DNA of 64,000 nucleotides, from NCBI RefSeq assembly GCF_002234595.1, contig NZ_NMUL01000026.1:1-64000 (forward strand). The letters are read 5' to 3'. Below the pieces are notes generated by a model. That model did no database searches. It was not told where the DNA came from and worked only from the letters and a program-made list of their open reading frames with translations. This stretch comes from Amycolatopsis vastitatis (GTDB lineage Bacteria > Actinomycetota > Actinomycetes > Mycobacteriales > Pseudonocardiaceae). Every line of letters begins with the position of its first letter. Positions within the stretch are counted from its first letter, which is position 1. This document shows positions 57,547-64,000 of this stretch, piece after piece. The position numbers were made by a program, and so were the translations under genes.

Positions 57547-58275
57547 ATGAGCGAACAGCGGGAAATCGTGGTCACCGGAGGCGGCACGGGCATCGGGCTG
57601 GCGATCGCCGCCCGGTTCGCGGCGGCGGGCGAGCGGGTCACCGTCACCGGGCGCCGCAAGGACGTGCTCGAAGCGGCGGCGGAGAAGATCGGCGCGCGGG
57701 CGGTGGCGTTCGACGCGAGCGATCCGGCGGCCGTGCAGGCCGCGCTGGCGGAGCTGCCGTCCCGGGTGGACGTCCTGGTCAACAACGCGGGCGGCAACAC
57801 CGACCGGGTCCGCGAAGCCCCGGCGCCCGGCGACCTGCAGGGCCTCGCCGACGCGTGGCACGCGAACTTCGACGCCAACGTCCTCTCCGCCGTCCTGGTG
57901 ACGGCTGCCTTGAAGCCGCGCTTCGCGGACAACGTACGGGTTGTGACTCTCGGCTCCGTCGCGGCGAAGCAAGGCTCCGGCTCGTACGGCGCGGCGAAGG
58001 CGGCGATCGAGGCGTGGAACACGGACCTGGCGCGTCAGCTCGGTGACACCGGTTCGGCCAACGTCGTGGCGCCCGGCGTTATCCTCGACACGGAGTTCTT
58101 CCACGGCACGCTCACGGAGGAATGGCTGAGTTCGCGGATTTCGGTGGCGTTGAACAAGCGCGCCGGCCGCCCGGAGGAGGTGGCGGAAACGGTCGAGTTC
58201 CTGGCCGCGCCGGGCGCGGGCCACCTCACCGGCCAGGTCGTCCACGTGAACGGCGGCGCGTACGGAGCGCGCTAG
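57547..58275 (+). CDS. Short-chain dehydrogenase/reductase
   Basis: A 242-residue SDR. VVTGGGTGIGLAIA is the cofactor loop, NNAGGNTD follows, VVTLGSVAAKQGSGSYGAAKAA holds the catalytic Ser, Tyr and Lys, and the end GHLTGQVVHVNGG is typical of FabG-like enzymes. The ribosome site is weak. Two bases separate its stop from the SCO6745-like ATG, so they are co-transcribed. Substrate unknown. Confidence 0.9.
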   Translation: MSEQREIVVTGGGTGIGLAIAARFAAAGERVTVTGRRKDVLEAAAEKIGARAVAFDASDPAAVQAALAELPSRVDVLVNNAGGNTDRVREAPAPGDLQGLADAWHANFDANVLSAVLVTAALKPRFADNVRVVTLGSVAAKQGSGSYGAAKAAIEAWNTDLARQLGDTGSANVVAPGVILDTEFFHGTLTEEWLSSRISVALNKRAGRPEEVAETVEFLAAPGAGHLTGQVVHVNGGAYGAR

Positions 58276-58277
58276 CC

Positions 58278-59138
58278 ATGGTTCCCGGCAGCGGCGTTGG
58301 AGCATCACCGGCCCGGCAGCTGTGGGCGGCCGTGGAGCCGCTGCACGCAGTCGTCTACTTCGCACCCGAGACGGCCGAAGCGGCGAAGGCGGCGGGCCTG
58401 CGCGGGTACTGGATGGGCTACTTCGCGGGCCGCCTGGCCCCCCTCGGCCGGATCGGCCCGGCGGCGGCGACGTCGATGTTGTTCGGCTTCGCCCCGGAGA
58501 TGGTGGCACGGGCCCTGCCGGACGCGTGGTCGTTCGCTTCGCCCGCGGACGTCGTCCGGTCCCGGCTCGACGCGGTCTCGGCGGCGTTGCGCCGGACCTT
58601 GGGACCGGACGACCCCGAGGAACTGGCCGCCCTGCTTTCCCGGGCGGCGGAGGCGTGCGAGTGCGACGGCCGCCCCCTGGCGGCGGGCTGGGCCGCGGTA
58701 CCGAAGCCACCGGAGTCGTGGAGCCGCCTGTGGCTGGCGGCAACGGTGCTGCGTGAGCACCGCGGCGACGGCCACGTCCTCGCGGCGGTCCACGCCGGGT
58801 TGAGCGGCTTGGAGACAACGCTCACCCACATAGGTGACGGAGTGATAGGCCGAGCTGACGTCCAGCCCCACCGAGGCTGGTCCGACGAACAGTGGAACAG
58901 GGCGACGGACCGGCTGCGGGCCCGCGGAATCCTCGACGCGGACGGCCGCCTGACCGAGACCGGCCGTGCCCTGCGCCACCGGATCGAGGAGGACACGGAC
59001 CGCCTGGCGGCAGCACCGGCGGAGGAGCTGGGCAAAGACCTCGAGCGGCTCCTGGAGCTGGCGGTGCCGCTGAGCCGGGCGTTGATCGATGCGGGCGTGG
59101 TCCCGGTCCCGAACCCGATGGGCGTCTCACGCCCCTGA
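58278..59138 (+). CDS. SCO6745-family protein
   Basis: A 286-residue helical protein. It shows LWAAVEPLHAVVYFAPETAEAAKAAGLRGYWMGYFAGRLAPLG split over its first helices, then RGWSDEQWNRATDRLRARGILDADGRLT, a winged-helix-like C-terminal part. The family is widespread in actinobacteria without known function. It follows an SDR gene directly, which gives no clear clue. Confidence 0.85.
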   Translation: MVPGSGVGASPARQLWAAVEPLHAVVYFAPETAEAAKAAGLRGYWMGYFAGRLAPLGRIGPAAATSMLFGFAPEMVARALPDAWSFASPADVVRSRLDAVSAALRRTLGPDDPEELAALLSRAAEACECDGRPLAAGWAAVPKPPESWSRLWLAATVLREHRGDGHVLAAVHAGLSGLETTLTHIGDGVIGRADVQPHRGWSDEQWNRATDRLRARGILDADGRLTETGRALRHRIEEDTDRLAAAPAEELGKDLERLLELAVPLSRALIDAGVVPVPNPMGVSRP

Positions 59139-59324
59139 GCGGCTCAGGCTGCCGGCTCACCGGGTTCCGGCAAGTCGTGCGCCCGGACTCCGGAAACGCA
59201 CGCCCGGCTCGGCCCTTGACCGCTGGTCGCCGAGGTGGTCGTGGTTCCGACACCGGCCAGCAGCTCGCCGCACGTATCTATCGACTCCCACCGACGAAAC
59301 CGGCCGTTCAGCCGTCCCGGGGCG

Positions 59325-59360
59325 AAGTTGTCCACAAGCGAGCCCGCCTGTGGACAACTT
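59325..59360. terminator. Hairpin containing two inverted DnaA-box-like sequences
   Basis: AAGTTGTCCACA and TGTGGACAACTT form a perfect 12-bp stem around a 12-base loop, and flanking GGGGC/GCCCC extend it. Each arm contains TTGTCCACA, identical to the preferred Streptomyces DnaA box. It lies 13 bases past the end of the minus-strand membrane-protein gene, so a terminator is the simplest reading. Confidence 0.55.
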
Positions 59361-59373
59361 GCCCCGCCCAGGG

Positions 59374-60213
59374 TCACTCGGCGCCGGTCTCCCCGCGAGC
59401 CGCCTGGCGGCGCAGCAGGTCGTACTGGCAGCTCAGCTCGTGAGCCTCGTCCTCATACGCGCGCTTCGCCGCGAGGAACGGCCGCACGCATTCGCTGTAG
59501 TGGCGCAGGTCGTCCTGCTCCAGCGAGCCGTCGCGGAAGGCCGTCCAGAACACCAGCGTCGCCGAGATCACCATGACCAGCGCGACCAGCACCGCCATCA
59601 GCACCGCGAGATCGTTCATCCCGGACAGCACGCCCTCGGTGTACACCCGGACGAACATCACCACCCCCATCAGCCCGACGAGCAGCCCGACCGTGGCCAG
59701 GCTGAGCTTCGAGCCGGCGGACAGCTTCGCCCAGTCCAGCTGGCGCTTGGCGTTCTTGTGCTGGCGCTGGTTGTGACCCAGGTGGTGCAGCGCGGTCGCC
59801 GCGCCGCCGGTGGCCAGCACCGAAATCACCACGCTGATCGCCAGCGGCAGCCCCAGCGGGTCGCTCCAGTCGACGTTGAACACCGAACTCGCCAGCCACA
59901 GCATGATCGGCAGGTCGACCACGGTCACCGTGAGCAGGGTCAGCATCCGGGTCAGCCGGCCGGCACGCCGGTGGCGCTGGCTGCCGCGGAGCTGTTCCAG
60001 CTCGATCAGCCGGTCGATCAGCTCGGCGCGGGCCTGGGCCTCGCCGACGGTCAGGTTCTGGCCGTGCGGGCCCACCACGTGGCCCTCCATCGCCCGGGCG
60101 GAGCGGTAGTTCAGCTCCTGCACCCGCGCCAGGAGCAGGTCGCCGGCGGGGGTTTCCCGGCGGGGCCGCGGCTGGGGCAGGGGGAGGTTGCGCGTCTGGT
60201 CGGTGCTGGTCAT
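59374..60213 (-). CDS. Four-helix membrane protein of unknown function
   Basis: A 279-residue protein. A charged N-terminal third ends with RAELIDRLIELEQLRGSQRHRR. Four hydrophobic segments follow (about 89-108, 122-142, 168-188, 200-224). A long charged C-terminal helix then runs to the end. I do not recognise the family. It lies 19 bases after the OmpA-domain lipoprotein gene on the same strand. AGGAGG precedes the ATG. Both may form one envelope complex, which is inference. Confidence 0.7.
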   Translation of the reverse strand: MTSTDQTRNLPLPQPRPRRETPAGDLLLARVQELNYRSARAMEGHVVGPHGQNLTVGEAQARAELIDRLIELEQLRGSQRHRRAGRLTRMLTLLTVTVVDLPIMLWLASSVFNVDWSDPLGLPLAISVVISVLATGGAATALHHLGHNQRQHKNAKRQLDWAKLSAGSKLSLATVGLLVGLMGVVMFVRVYTEGVLSGMNDLAVLMAVLVALVMVISATLVFWTAFRDGSLEQDDLRHYSECVRPFLAAKRAYEDEAHELSCQYDLLRRQAARGETGAE

Positions 60214-60232
60214 GGCCGTGCCTCCTGGTCTT

Positions 60233-61507
60233 CTACGAGCTCGGGCCGGGGCCCTGGTACGTGATCTCCACCCGCCTCATCCGGGCCGCCGCCGCTTCGT
60301 CGAACCGCCCGCCGGTCATCGCGGTGACCCCGGGCTGGGTGCCGGTGCCGGAGGCGTCGACCCGCTGGGTCACCCCGGCCTCGGTGAGCGCGCCGGCGAC
60401 GGCACGCGCTCGCTGCTCCGCCAGTTCCCGCCGCCCCGCGTCGGTCGACCCCGGTGGGTCGGCCGCGAAGCCGCGGACGGTGACCGGCGCTGGCGAGCCG
60501 CCGGCCGTGATGCTGCCCGCGAGCGACCGCAGCAGGTCGCGGGCCGATTCGGAAAGCACCGCGGAGTCCCCGGCGAAGCCGAGCGCGGAGTCCGAAACCG
60601 TGGTGGTGACCTCGCCGCGCGGGCCGGTCACCGACGTCACCCCGGGTACCGGCACGACCGGTGTCGCCACGGCGGCCCGTGACGGCTCGGCCGGGATCCG
60701 GCTCTGGTCGACGTCGCACGCCGCCGCGCCGGCCGCCCGGCAGATCGCCTGCCAGTACGCGGCCAGCCGGTCGCGGGCCGGCGACGGCAGCGGCGGCTGG
60801 GCGCCGGCCACCGAACCGAGCCCGGCGAAGAGCACGTGCCAGCCGTGCAGCCGCGGCAGTTGCCCGGCGGCGGCCAGCCGCGCGGTGATGACGGCGGGGT
60901 CGGCCGCCCAGCCGACCTGCCGCAGGTCGAACGCGCCGGCCGTGCTCAAGCCGCTGCTCTGGACCACGAGTGTCCCGGCAGGCACGCCGCGGACGGCGTC
61001 GGCGATGCCGGTGAGCAGGTCGAGCCCGCTCTTGTGCGCCGTGGTGGCGCCGATCGCGTCGACCGCGCTGGTGACGTTCCAGTCGATCAGCGACGGCCGG
61101 GAAAGGCCGTGCTCCAGCGACCCGTCGGCCCGCCGCGGGGTGAGCACGATCGAGCGCTGGTCGCCGCCGTCCGCGGCCGACACCAGCACGACGCTGCTCT
61201 TGCCCGAGCCCTGCTGCGAGACGTTCCCGCTGTTCGCGGCGTCGCGCAGTACCGCGCGGACGGCGTCGGTGACGGCAGGCCGCGGCTCGTTCGCCGTCCC
61301 GCTGACGACCACCACCACCCGATCGCCGCCGGTGGGGAGCACGGCCCGCGTCGGCAGCGCGCAGCCACTCACCACGAGGCCGATGGCAATCGTTCCGGCA
61401 AATGCCGCCACCCTGCCGCTGACGTGTGGAGACGCTGCGCCACGCAGGCCCAGCAGGGTGTTCGAGGGCCGGGCTACTTGCGCCGTCCAGGGGTTTCGAG
61501 GCTGCAT
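60233..61507 (-). CDS. OmpA-domain lipoprotein
   Basis: A 424-residue protein. After about 30 polar residues comes a hydrophobic segment with lipobox VSGC (Cys49). Residues about 65-280 form a domain with alternating VVVVVSGTANEPRP, SSVVLVSAADGG and GTLVVQSSGLS strands, resembling a von Willebrand A-like fold. Residues about 310-422 are an OmpA-like peptidoglycan-binding domain (LRSLAGSITAGG, ELAEQRARAVAGALTEAGV, RRVEITYQ). It would link membrane and wall. ATG at 61507 follows GGGAGG. Confidence 0.78.
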   Translation of the reverse strand: MQPRNPWTAQVARPSNTLLGLRGAASPHVSGRVAAFAGTIAIGLVVSGCALPTRAVLPTGGDRVVVVVSGTANEPRPAVTDAVRAVLRDAANSGNVSQQGSGKSSVVLVSAADGGDQRSIVLTPRRADGSLEHGLSRPSLIDWNVTSAVDAIGATTAHKSGLDLLTGIADAVRGVPAGTLVVQSSGLSTAGAFDLRQVGWAADPAVITARLAAAGQLPRLHGWHVLFAGLGSVAGAQPPLPSPARDRLAAYWQAICRAAGAAACDVDQSRIPAEPSRAAVATPVVPVPGVTSVTGPRGEVTTTVSDSALGFAGDSAVLSESARDLLRSLAGSITAGGSPAPVTVRGFAADPPGSTDAGRRELAEQRARAVAGALTEAGVTQRVDASGTGTQPGVTAMTGGRFDEAAAARMRRVEITYQGPGPSS

Positions 61508-61813
61508 GATGACCTCCCGAGGGTCCATGAGCATCTTCAGGGTGTCATTTGCCCTGTAACAATGTCAATTGACAAAACGATGTCGTCGGCAGGGGTTTCC
61601 CTGGTCGACGCCCGGAAGCGCCCGTTCCGTCGACACGGGAGACCCGGATGCCGCAGTCAAACGGACCGAACGGAGCAACTTCGCGAGTCGCACCGGGGCG
61701 AGGGGGCAACAATGGGAGGTCGGCTGCCCGCGTCCGCCGACGCGGTGCCCGGAATCTTCGAGCAAGTGCCGACCGGAAGAAGGCAAACGCCGAGCGAAAG
61801 GTAGGCTGGGGCG
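61508..61813. other. Intergenic region between divergent genes (306 bases)
   Basis: No gene is supported here. It holds the perfect palindrome TGTCAATTGACA (61563-61574), probably near the lipoprotein promoter, and a -10-like box before the PfkB-like gene. The stretch 61600-61790 shows no clear RNA fold or coding frame. Confidence 0.5.
61802..61807 (+). promoter_or_regulatory. -10 element of a leaderless promoter (PfkB-like gene)
   Basis: TAGGCT, then six bases, then the ATG at 61814, with no ribosome site. The -35 is not recognisable. Confidence 0.5.
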
Positions 61814-63283
61814 ATGGCGAGGTACGACGCCAACGTCGAGGGCGTCCGGAGCGTCTTTCTCAAGCTGAGGACGCGCAGCGGGCTCACTGTCGAGCGCCTC
61901 GACGCCACCGAGGTCGACGTCCGCCTGCTCGCCGAACTCCCTTCTGTCCGCCGTCACATCCGCGAGACCGGGGTGTCCGAGGGCGAAGCGATCGTCCACG
62001 TCGTGACGTCGGTCGTCGCGGCGCTCGAACCGGCCGACCTGCTGATCGCCGACACCGCGCTGGCCCTCGGCGTCCTTCGTGCGCGCGTGGGCGAGCGAAC
62101 CGAAGTGGAGCGGCTGTACGCGGACGACCTGGGGGAGCGGCGCCGCGCGCTCGCCGAAGGCTGGGAGACCCTGCACGAGCTGCTCGGCGTCACGCCCGGT
62201 CACCCGTCTCCGACGGTCCGGAGCCTGCGCGGCACGATCGAAGCCAGGACGCTGGGCGTGCTCGCCGAGCGCTGCGTCGACGACGCCGAGCCTGCCGACG
62301 TCGAATCCCTCGGGGAAACCGTGGGTTTCGTCGTGGTGGTGGGCAGCGCCGTGACCGACCACGTGGTCGTCTCCGAGGAGTTGCCCGGAATCGGCGAGGC
62401 CGTCCAGGCCGAGTCCTTCGACGTGCACCCGGGCGGCAAGGGCCTCAACCTCGCGGTGGCCGGGCGCCGCCTGGGCCTCGACGCGCGGCTCGTCACCGCG
62501 ATCGGTGGCGACTCCCAGGCCAAGGACCTGCTGCAGTTCATGCGCAAGGAAGGGCTGGGGACCGAGCTCGTCAAGGAGACGCCCGGCGTCGCCAACCCGC
62601 GTGCGCTGGTGCTCGTCGGCCAGACCGGGGAGACCCGCTACCTCGGCTGGACGAACGAAACCGAGGTCTCTTTGTCCAGAGAGGACCTTCGCGCGCCACG
62701 GGTTCGGGAGGCGATGGCCGCGGCGGACGCCGTGCTGGTCACGCTCGAACCGCCGATGGAAACGATCAAGTGGGCACTCTCGGCCGCCACCGCGCAACGG
62801 GAAAAGCCCTTGGTGCTGCTGCAGGCTTCCCCACCTCGCGAAACCCCGCAGCAGCTCTACCGGCTCCTTCGCGGGGTGGACTACCTCGTCGGCCGCGAAG
62901 GCGAGCTGCGCAGGCTGCTGTCCGATCCGGACGGTCCCCGCAACGTCGACGACCTGGCCCGGTCTCTGTTGTCCTTGGGCGTAGGTGCCGTGTGCGTCAT
63001 CGAGAGTTTCGGTTGTAAGATCCGATCGAGCGTGATCTCCCAAGACATCGAGGGTCCGCCGGTCCCGCTCGACGACGCACCGGGCGTCCGTGAAGCTTTT
63101 TCCGCGGCGCTCATCCACAAACTCATTCAAGAGGGTGCCGGCCGGAGCCGCGAAGAAGCCCTGCGCTGGGCGATCGCGGCGATGGCGACCAATCCTTCGC
63201 TCGACGAGATCGCCGAGTCCATGCCGGGCCGCGACGAGGTCGAGCGCACCCTCGAGACCGACCGAATCCTGGAGAATCCGTGA
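61814..63283 (+). CDS. PfkB-family protein with N-terminal helical domain and altered catalytic motifs
   Basis: A 489-residue protein. Residues 1-165 are helical and unlike sugar kinases (VFLKLRTRSGLTVERLDATE, PSVRRHIRETGVSEGEA); they may bind DNA or a partner. Residues about 172-470 are a ribokinase-type fold with FDVHPGGKGLNLAVAGRRLG. The catalytic GAGD motif reads G424-V-R-E427, and the NxxE magnesium motif is replaced by VGREGEL. The protein may be a pseudokinase or have a new activity. GTGA overlap (63280-63283) couples it to the RibA-like gene. Confidence 0.85.
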   Translation: MARYDANVEGVRSVFLKLRTRSGLTVERLDATEVDVRLLAELPSVRRHIRETGVSEGEAIVHVVTSVVAALEPADLLIADTALALGVLRARVGERTEVERLYADDLGERRRALAEGWETLHELLGVTPGHPSPTVRSLRGTIEARTLGVLAERCVDDAEPADVESLGETVGFVVVVGSAVTDHVVVSEELPGIGEAVQAESFDVHPGGKGLNLAVAGRRLGLDARLVTAIGGDSQAKDLLQFMRKEGLGTELVKETPGVANPRALVLVGQTGETRYLGWTNETEVSLSREDLRAPRVREAMAAADAVLVTLEPPMETIKWALSAATAQREKPLVLLQASPPRETPQQLYRLLRGVDYLVGREGELRRLLSDPDGPRNVDDLARSLLSLGVGAVCVIESFGCKIRSSVISQDIEGPPVPLDDAPGVREAFSAALIHKLIQEGAGRSREEALRWAIAAMATNPSLDEIAESMPGRDEVERTLETDRILENP

Positions 63284-63876
63284 CCGGATCAGTGGTGCAC
63301 CAGCTGGAGGGCGCCGACGGGGCGTTCCGCGCAGTCGTCCTCGAGGCCGAAGCGGACCGGGCGAACCCGCCGTGCGCGGCGGTGTACGGCGAGCCGTCCG
63401 ACGGCTGTCCGGTCCGCGTCCATTCCCGTTGCCTCTACGGCGAAGTCTTCGAGTCGACCGATTGCGACTGCCTGTGGCAGCTGCGCGAGTCCCGTCGCAT
63501 CATCCGCGAGCACGGCTCCGGCGTGCTGGTCTACCTGGACCAGGAGGGCCGCGGTGCCGGCCTGGTGGCCAAGGCCAAGGGGCTCCAGTTGTCGCAGAAG
63601 GAAGATCTCGACACCTTCGCCAGCTACGCGGCGCTGGGCTACAAGGCCGACACTCGCTCCTATGAGGACGCTGCCGCCTTGCTGAAGCAGCTCGGTCTCG
63701 GAAAAGTCACCCTGCTGACCAACAACCCGGCCAAAGTGTACGCACTCGAAGTGGGCGGCATCGAGGTCGAGATGCAGCAGCTGGTCCCGCCGGAGCTCAG
63801 TGACACGGCGTTGAAGTACCTGGTCGCGAAGGAACTCCACGGACACGCGATCCTCCCGAACAAGCTGCCTGCCTGA
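63280..63876 (+). CDS. GTP cyclohydrolase II-like protein (RibA paralogue)
   Basis: A 198-residue protein of the GCH II fold. Zinc ligands Cys51, Cys62 and Cys64 lie in HSRCLYGEVFESTDCDC. VYLDQEGRGAGL (84-95) and LLTNNPAKVYAL (145-156) are present. It departs from housekeeping RibA: the Arg before QEGR is Asp87, and the usual DTVEAN segment is DTFASY. It may open GTP to a formamidopyrimidine or act on another purine. It has no RibB domain and no riboflavin genes beside it, so a special pathway is likely. Confidence 0.87.
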   Translation: MTGSVVHQLEGADGAFRAVVLEAEADRANPPCAAVYGEPSDGCPVRVHSRCLYGEVFESTDCDCLWQLRESRRIIREHGSGVLVYLDQEGRGAGLVAKAKGLQLSQKEDLDTFASYAALGYKADTRSYEDAAALLKQLGLGKVTLLTNNPAKVYALEVGGIEVEMQQLVPPELSDTALKYLVAKELHGHAILPNKLPA

Positions 63877-63961
63877 TCGGCGTTCCGGCCTGCGTGCCTC
63901 TGTCGATTCCGGGTGCGCCCGTTCGACGCTCCGATGAACGGACCCGGACATCGGAGGACTC

Positions 63962-64000
63962 ATGACGTTGCTCGAAGGCAAGAACGCGATCGTCTACGGC
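63962..64000 (+). CDS. Start of a short-chain-dehydrogenase-like gene (3' end outside window)
   Basis: Only 13 codons are visible (MTLLEGKNAIVYG). The start resembles SDR or enoyl-reductase proteins entering their cofactor strand. GGAGG lies seven bases upstream. The gap of 85 bases leaves it open whether it belongs to the PfkB/RibA-like operon. Confidence 0.5.
   Translation, partial: MTLLEGKNAIVYG

Noticed and set aside
59325..59360. Replication origin
   Set aside because: Only two DnaA-box-like sequences, no box cluster and no dnaA/dnaN nearby; a terminator hairpin explains it better.
61600..61790. Riboswitch before the PfkB/RibA-like genes
   Set aside because: No FMN or purine riboswitch core could be recognised, and the -10 box six bases from the ATG leaves no leader.

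Overview
The window reads as chromosomal DNA of a high-GC filamentous actinomycete, most likely Pseudonocardiaceae and close to Amycolatopsis. This rests on overall character: strong G/C third positions, frequent GTG starts, GTGA/ATGA gene overlaps, a geosmin synthase, ESX-type accessory genes, many secreted enzymes with ricin, LamG, DNRLRE or F5/8-type modules, and paired ParE/ParC-like topoisomerase genes. About 60 protein genes are supported. I see no rRNA, tRNA or CRISPR array.

Layout. 1-255: 3' end of an IS30-type transposase. 0.3-5.3 kb (minus): ABC-2 type exporter pair, HrpB helicase and an amino-acid-binding lipoprotein. 5.3-9.1 kb (plus): a MauE/DsbA-like thiol pair, then a four-gene ESX accessory island (EspC-like, NlpC/P60, two YbaB-like). 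9.2-13 kb: DinB-like protein, then a GH3 glycosidase and a ThuA-ricin protein behind a DasR-like site. 13-19 kb (minus): ParC-like, ParE-like and a PLD-like protein that lacks the catalytic histidine. 19-21 kb: a flavin monooxygenase/FMN reductase pair. 21-26.9 kb: HNH/DUF222 protein, an ArsR-SRPBCC-reductase operon, a serine hydrolase, TetR and a carboxymuconolactone decarboxylase behind a MerR-type promoter.

26.9-37.6 kb is a sugar-uptake locus: a divergent LacI regulator and palindromic operator, binding protein, double ATPase, two permeases, a GH2-LamG glycosidase and a DNRLRE multi-module surface protein. 37.7-42.1 kb: AAA ATPase, a HxlR/SDR divergent pair, a GH75 chitosanase behind a CsnR-like palindrome, and TetR. 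42.1-46.9 kb: a TetR-controlled operon of UvrA-like ATPase, siderophore-interacting flavoprotein and APH-like kinase. 46.9-51.2 kb (minus): a deleted methyltransferase remnant, then five genes joined by four successive GTGA overlaps (metallo-hydrolase, DedA, membrane phosphatase, single-Cys glutaredoxin, small domain protein).

51.2-59.1 kb: geosmin synthase, small GNAT, S1 protease, methyltransferase, a secreted ricin/discoidin protein, SDR and SCO6745-type protein. 59.4-61.5 kb: an OmpA-domain lipoprotein with a four-helix membrane protein. 61.8-63.9 kb: a PfkB-family protein with eroded catalytic motifs, coupled to a GTP cyclohydrolase II-like enzyme. The start of an SDR-like gene closes the window. 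The best candidates for undescribed biology are the PfkB/RibA-like pair, the UvrA-like/SIP/APH operon and the five-gene GTGA-coupled cluster.
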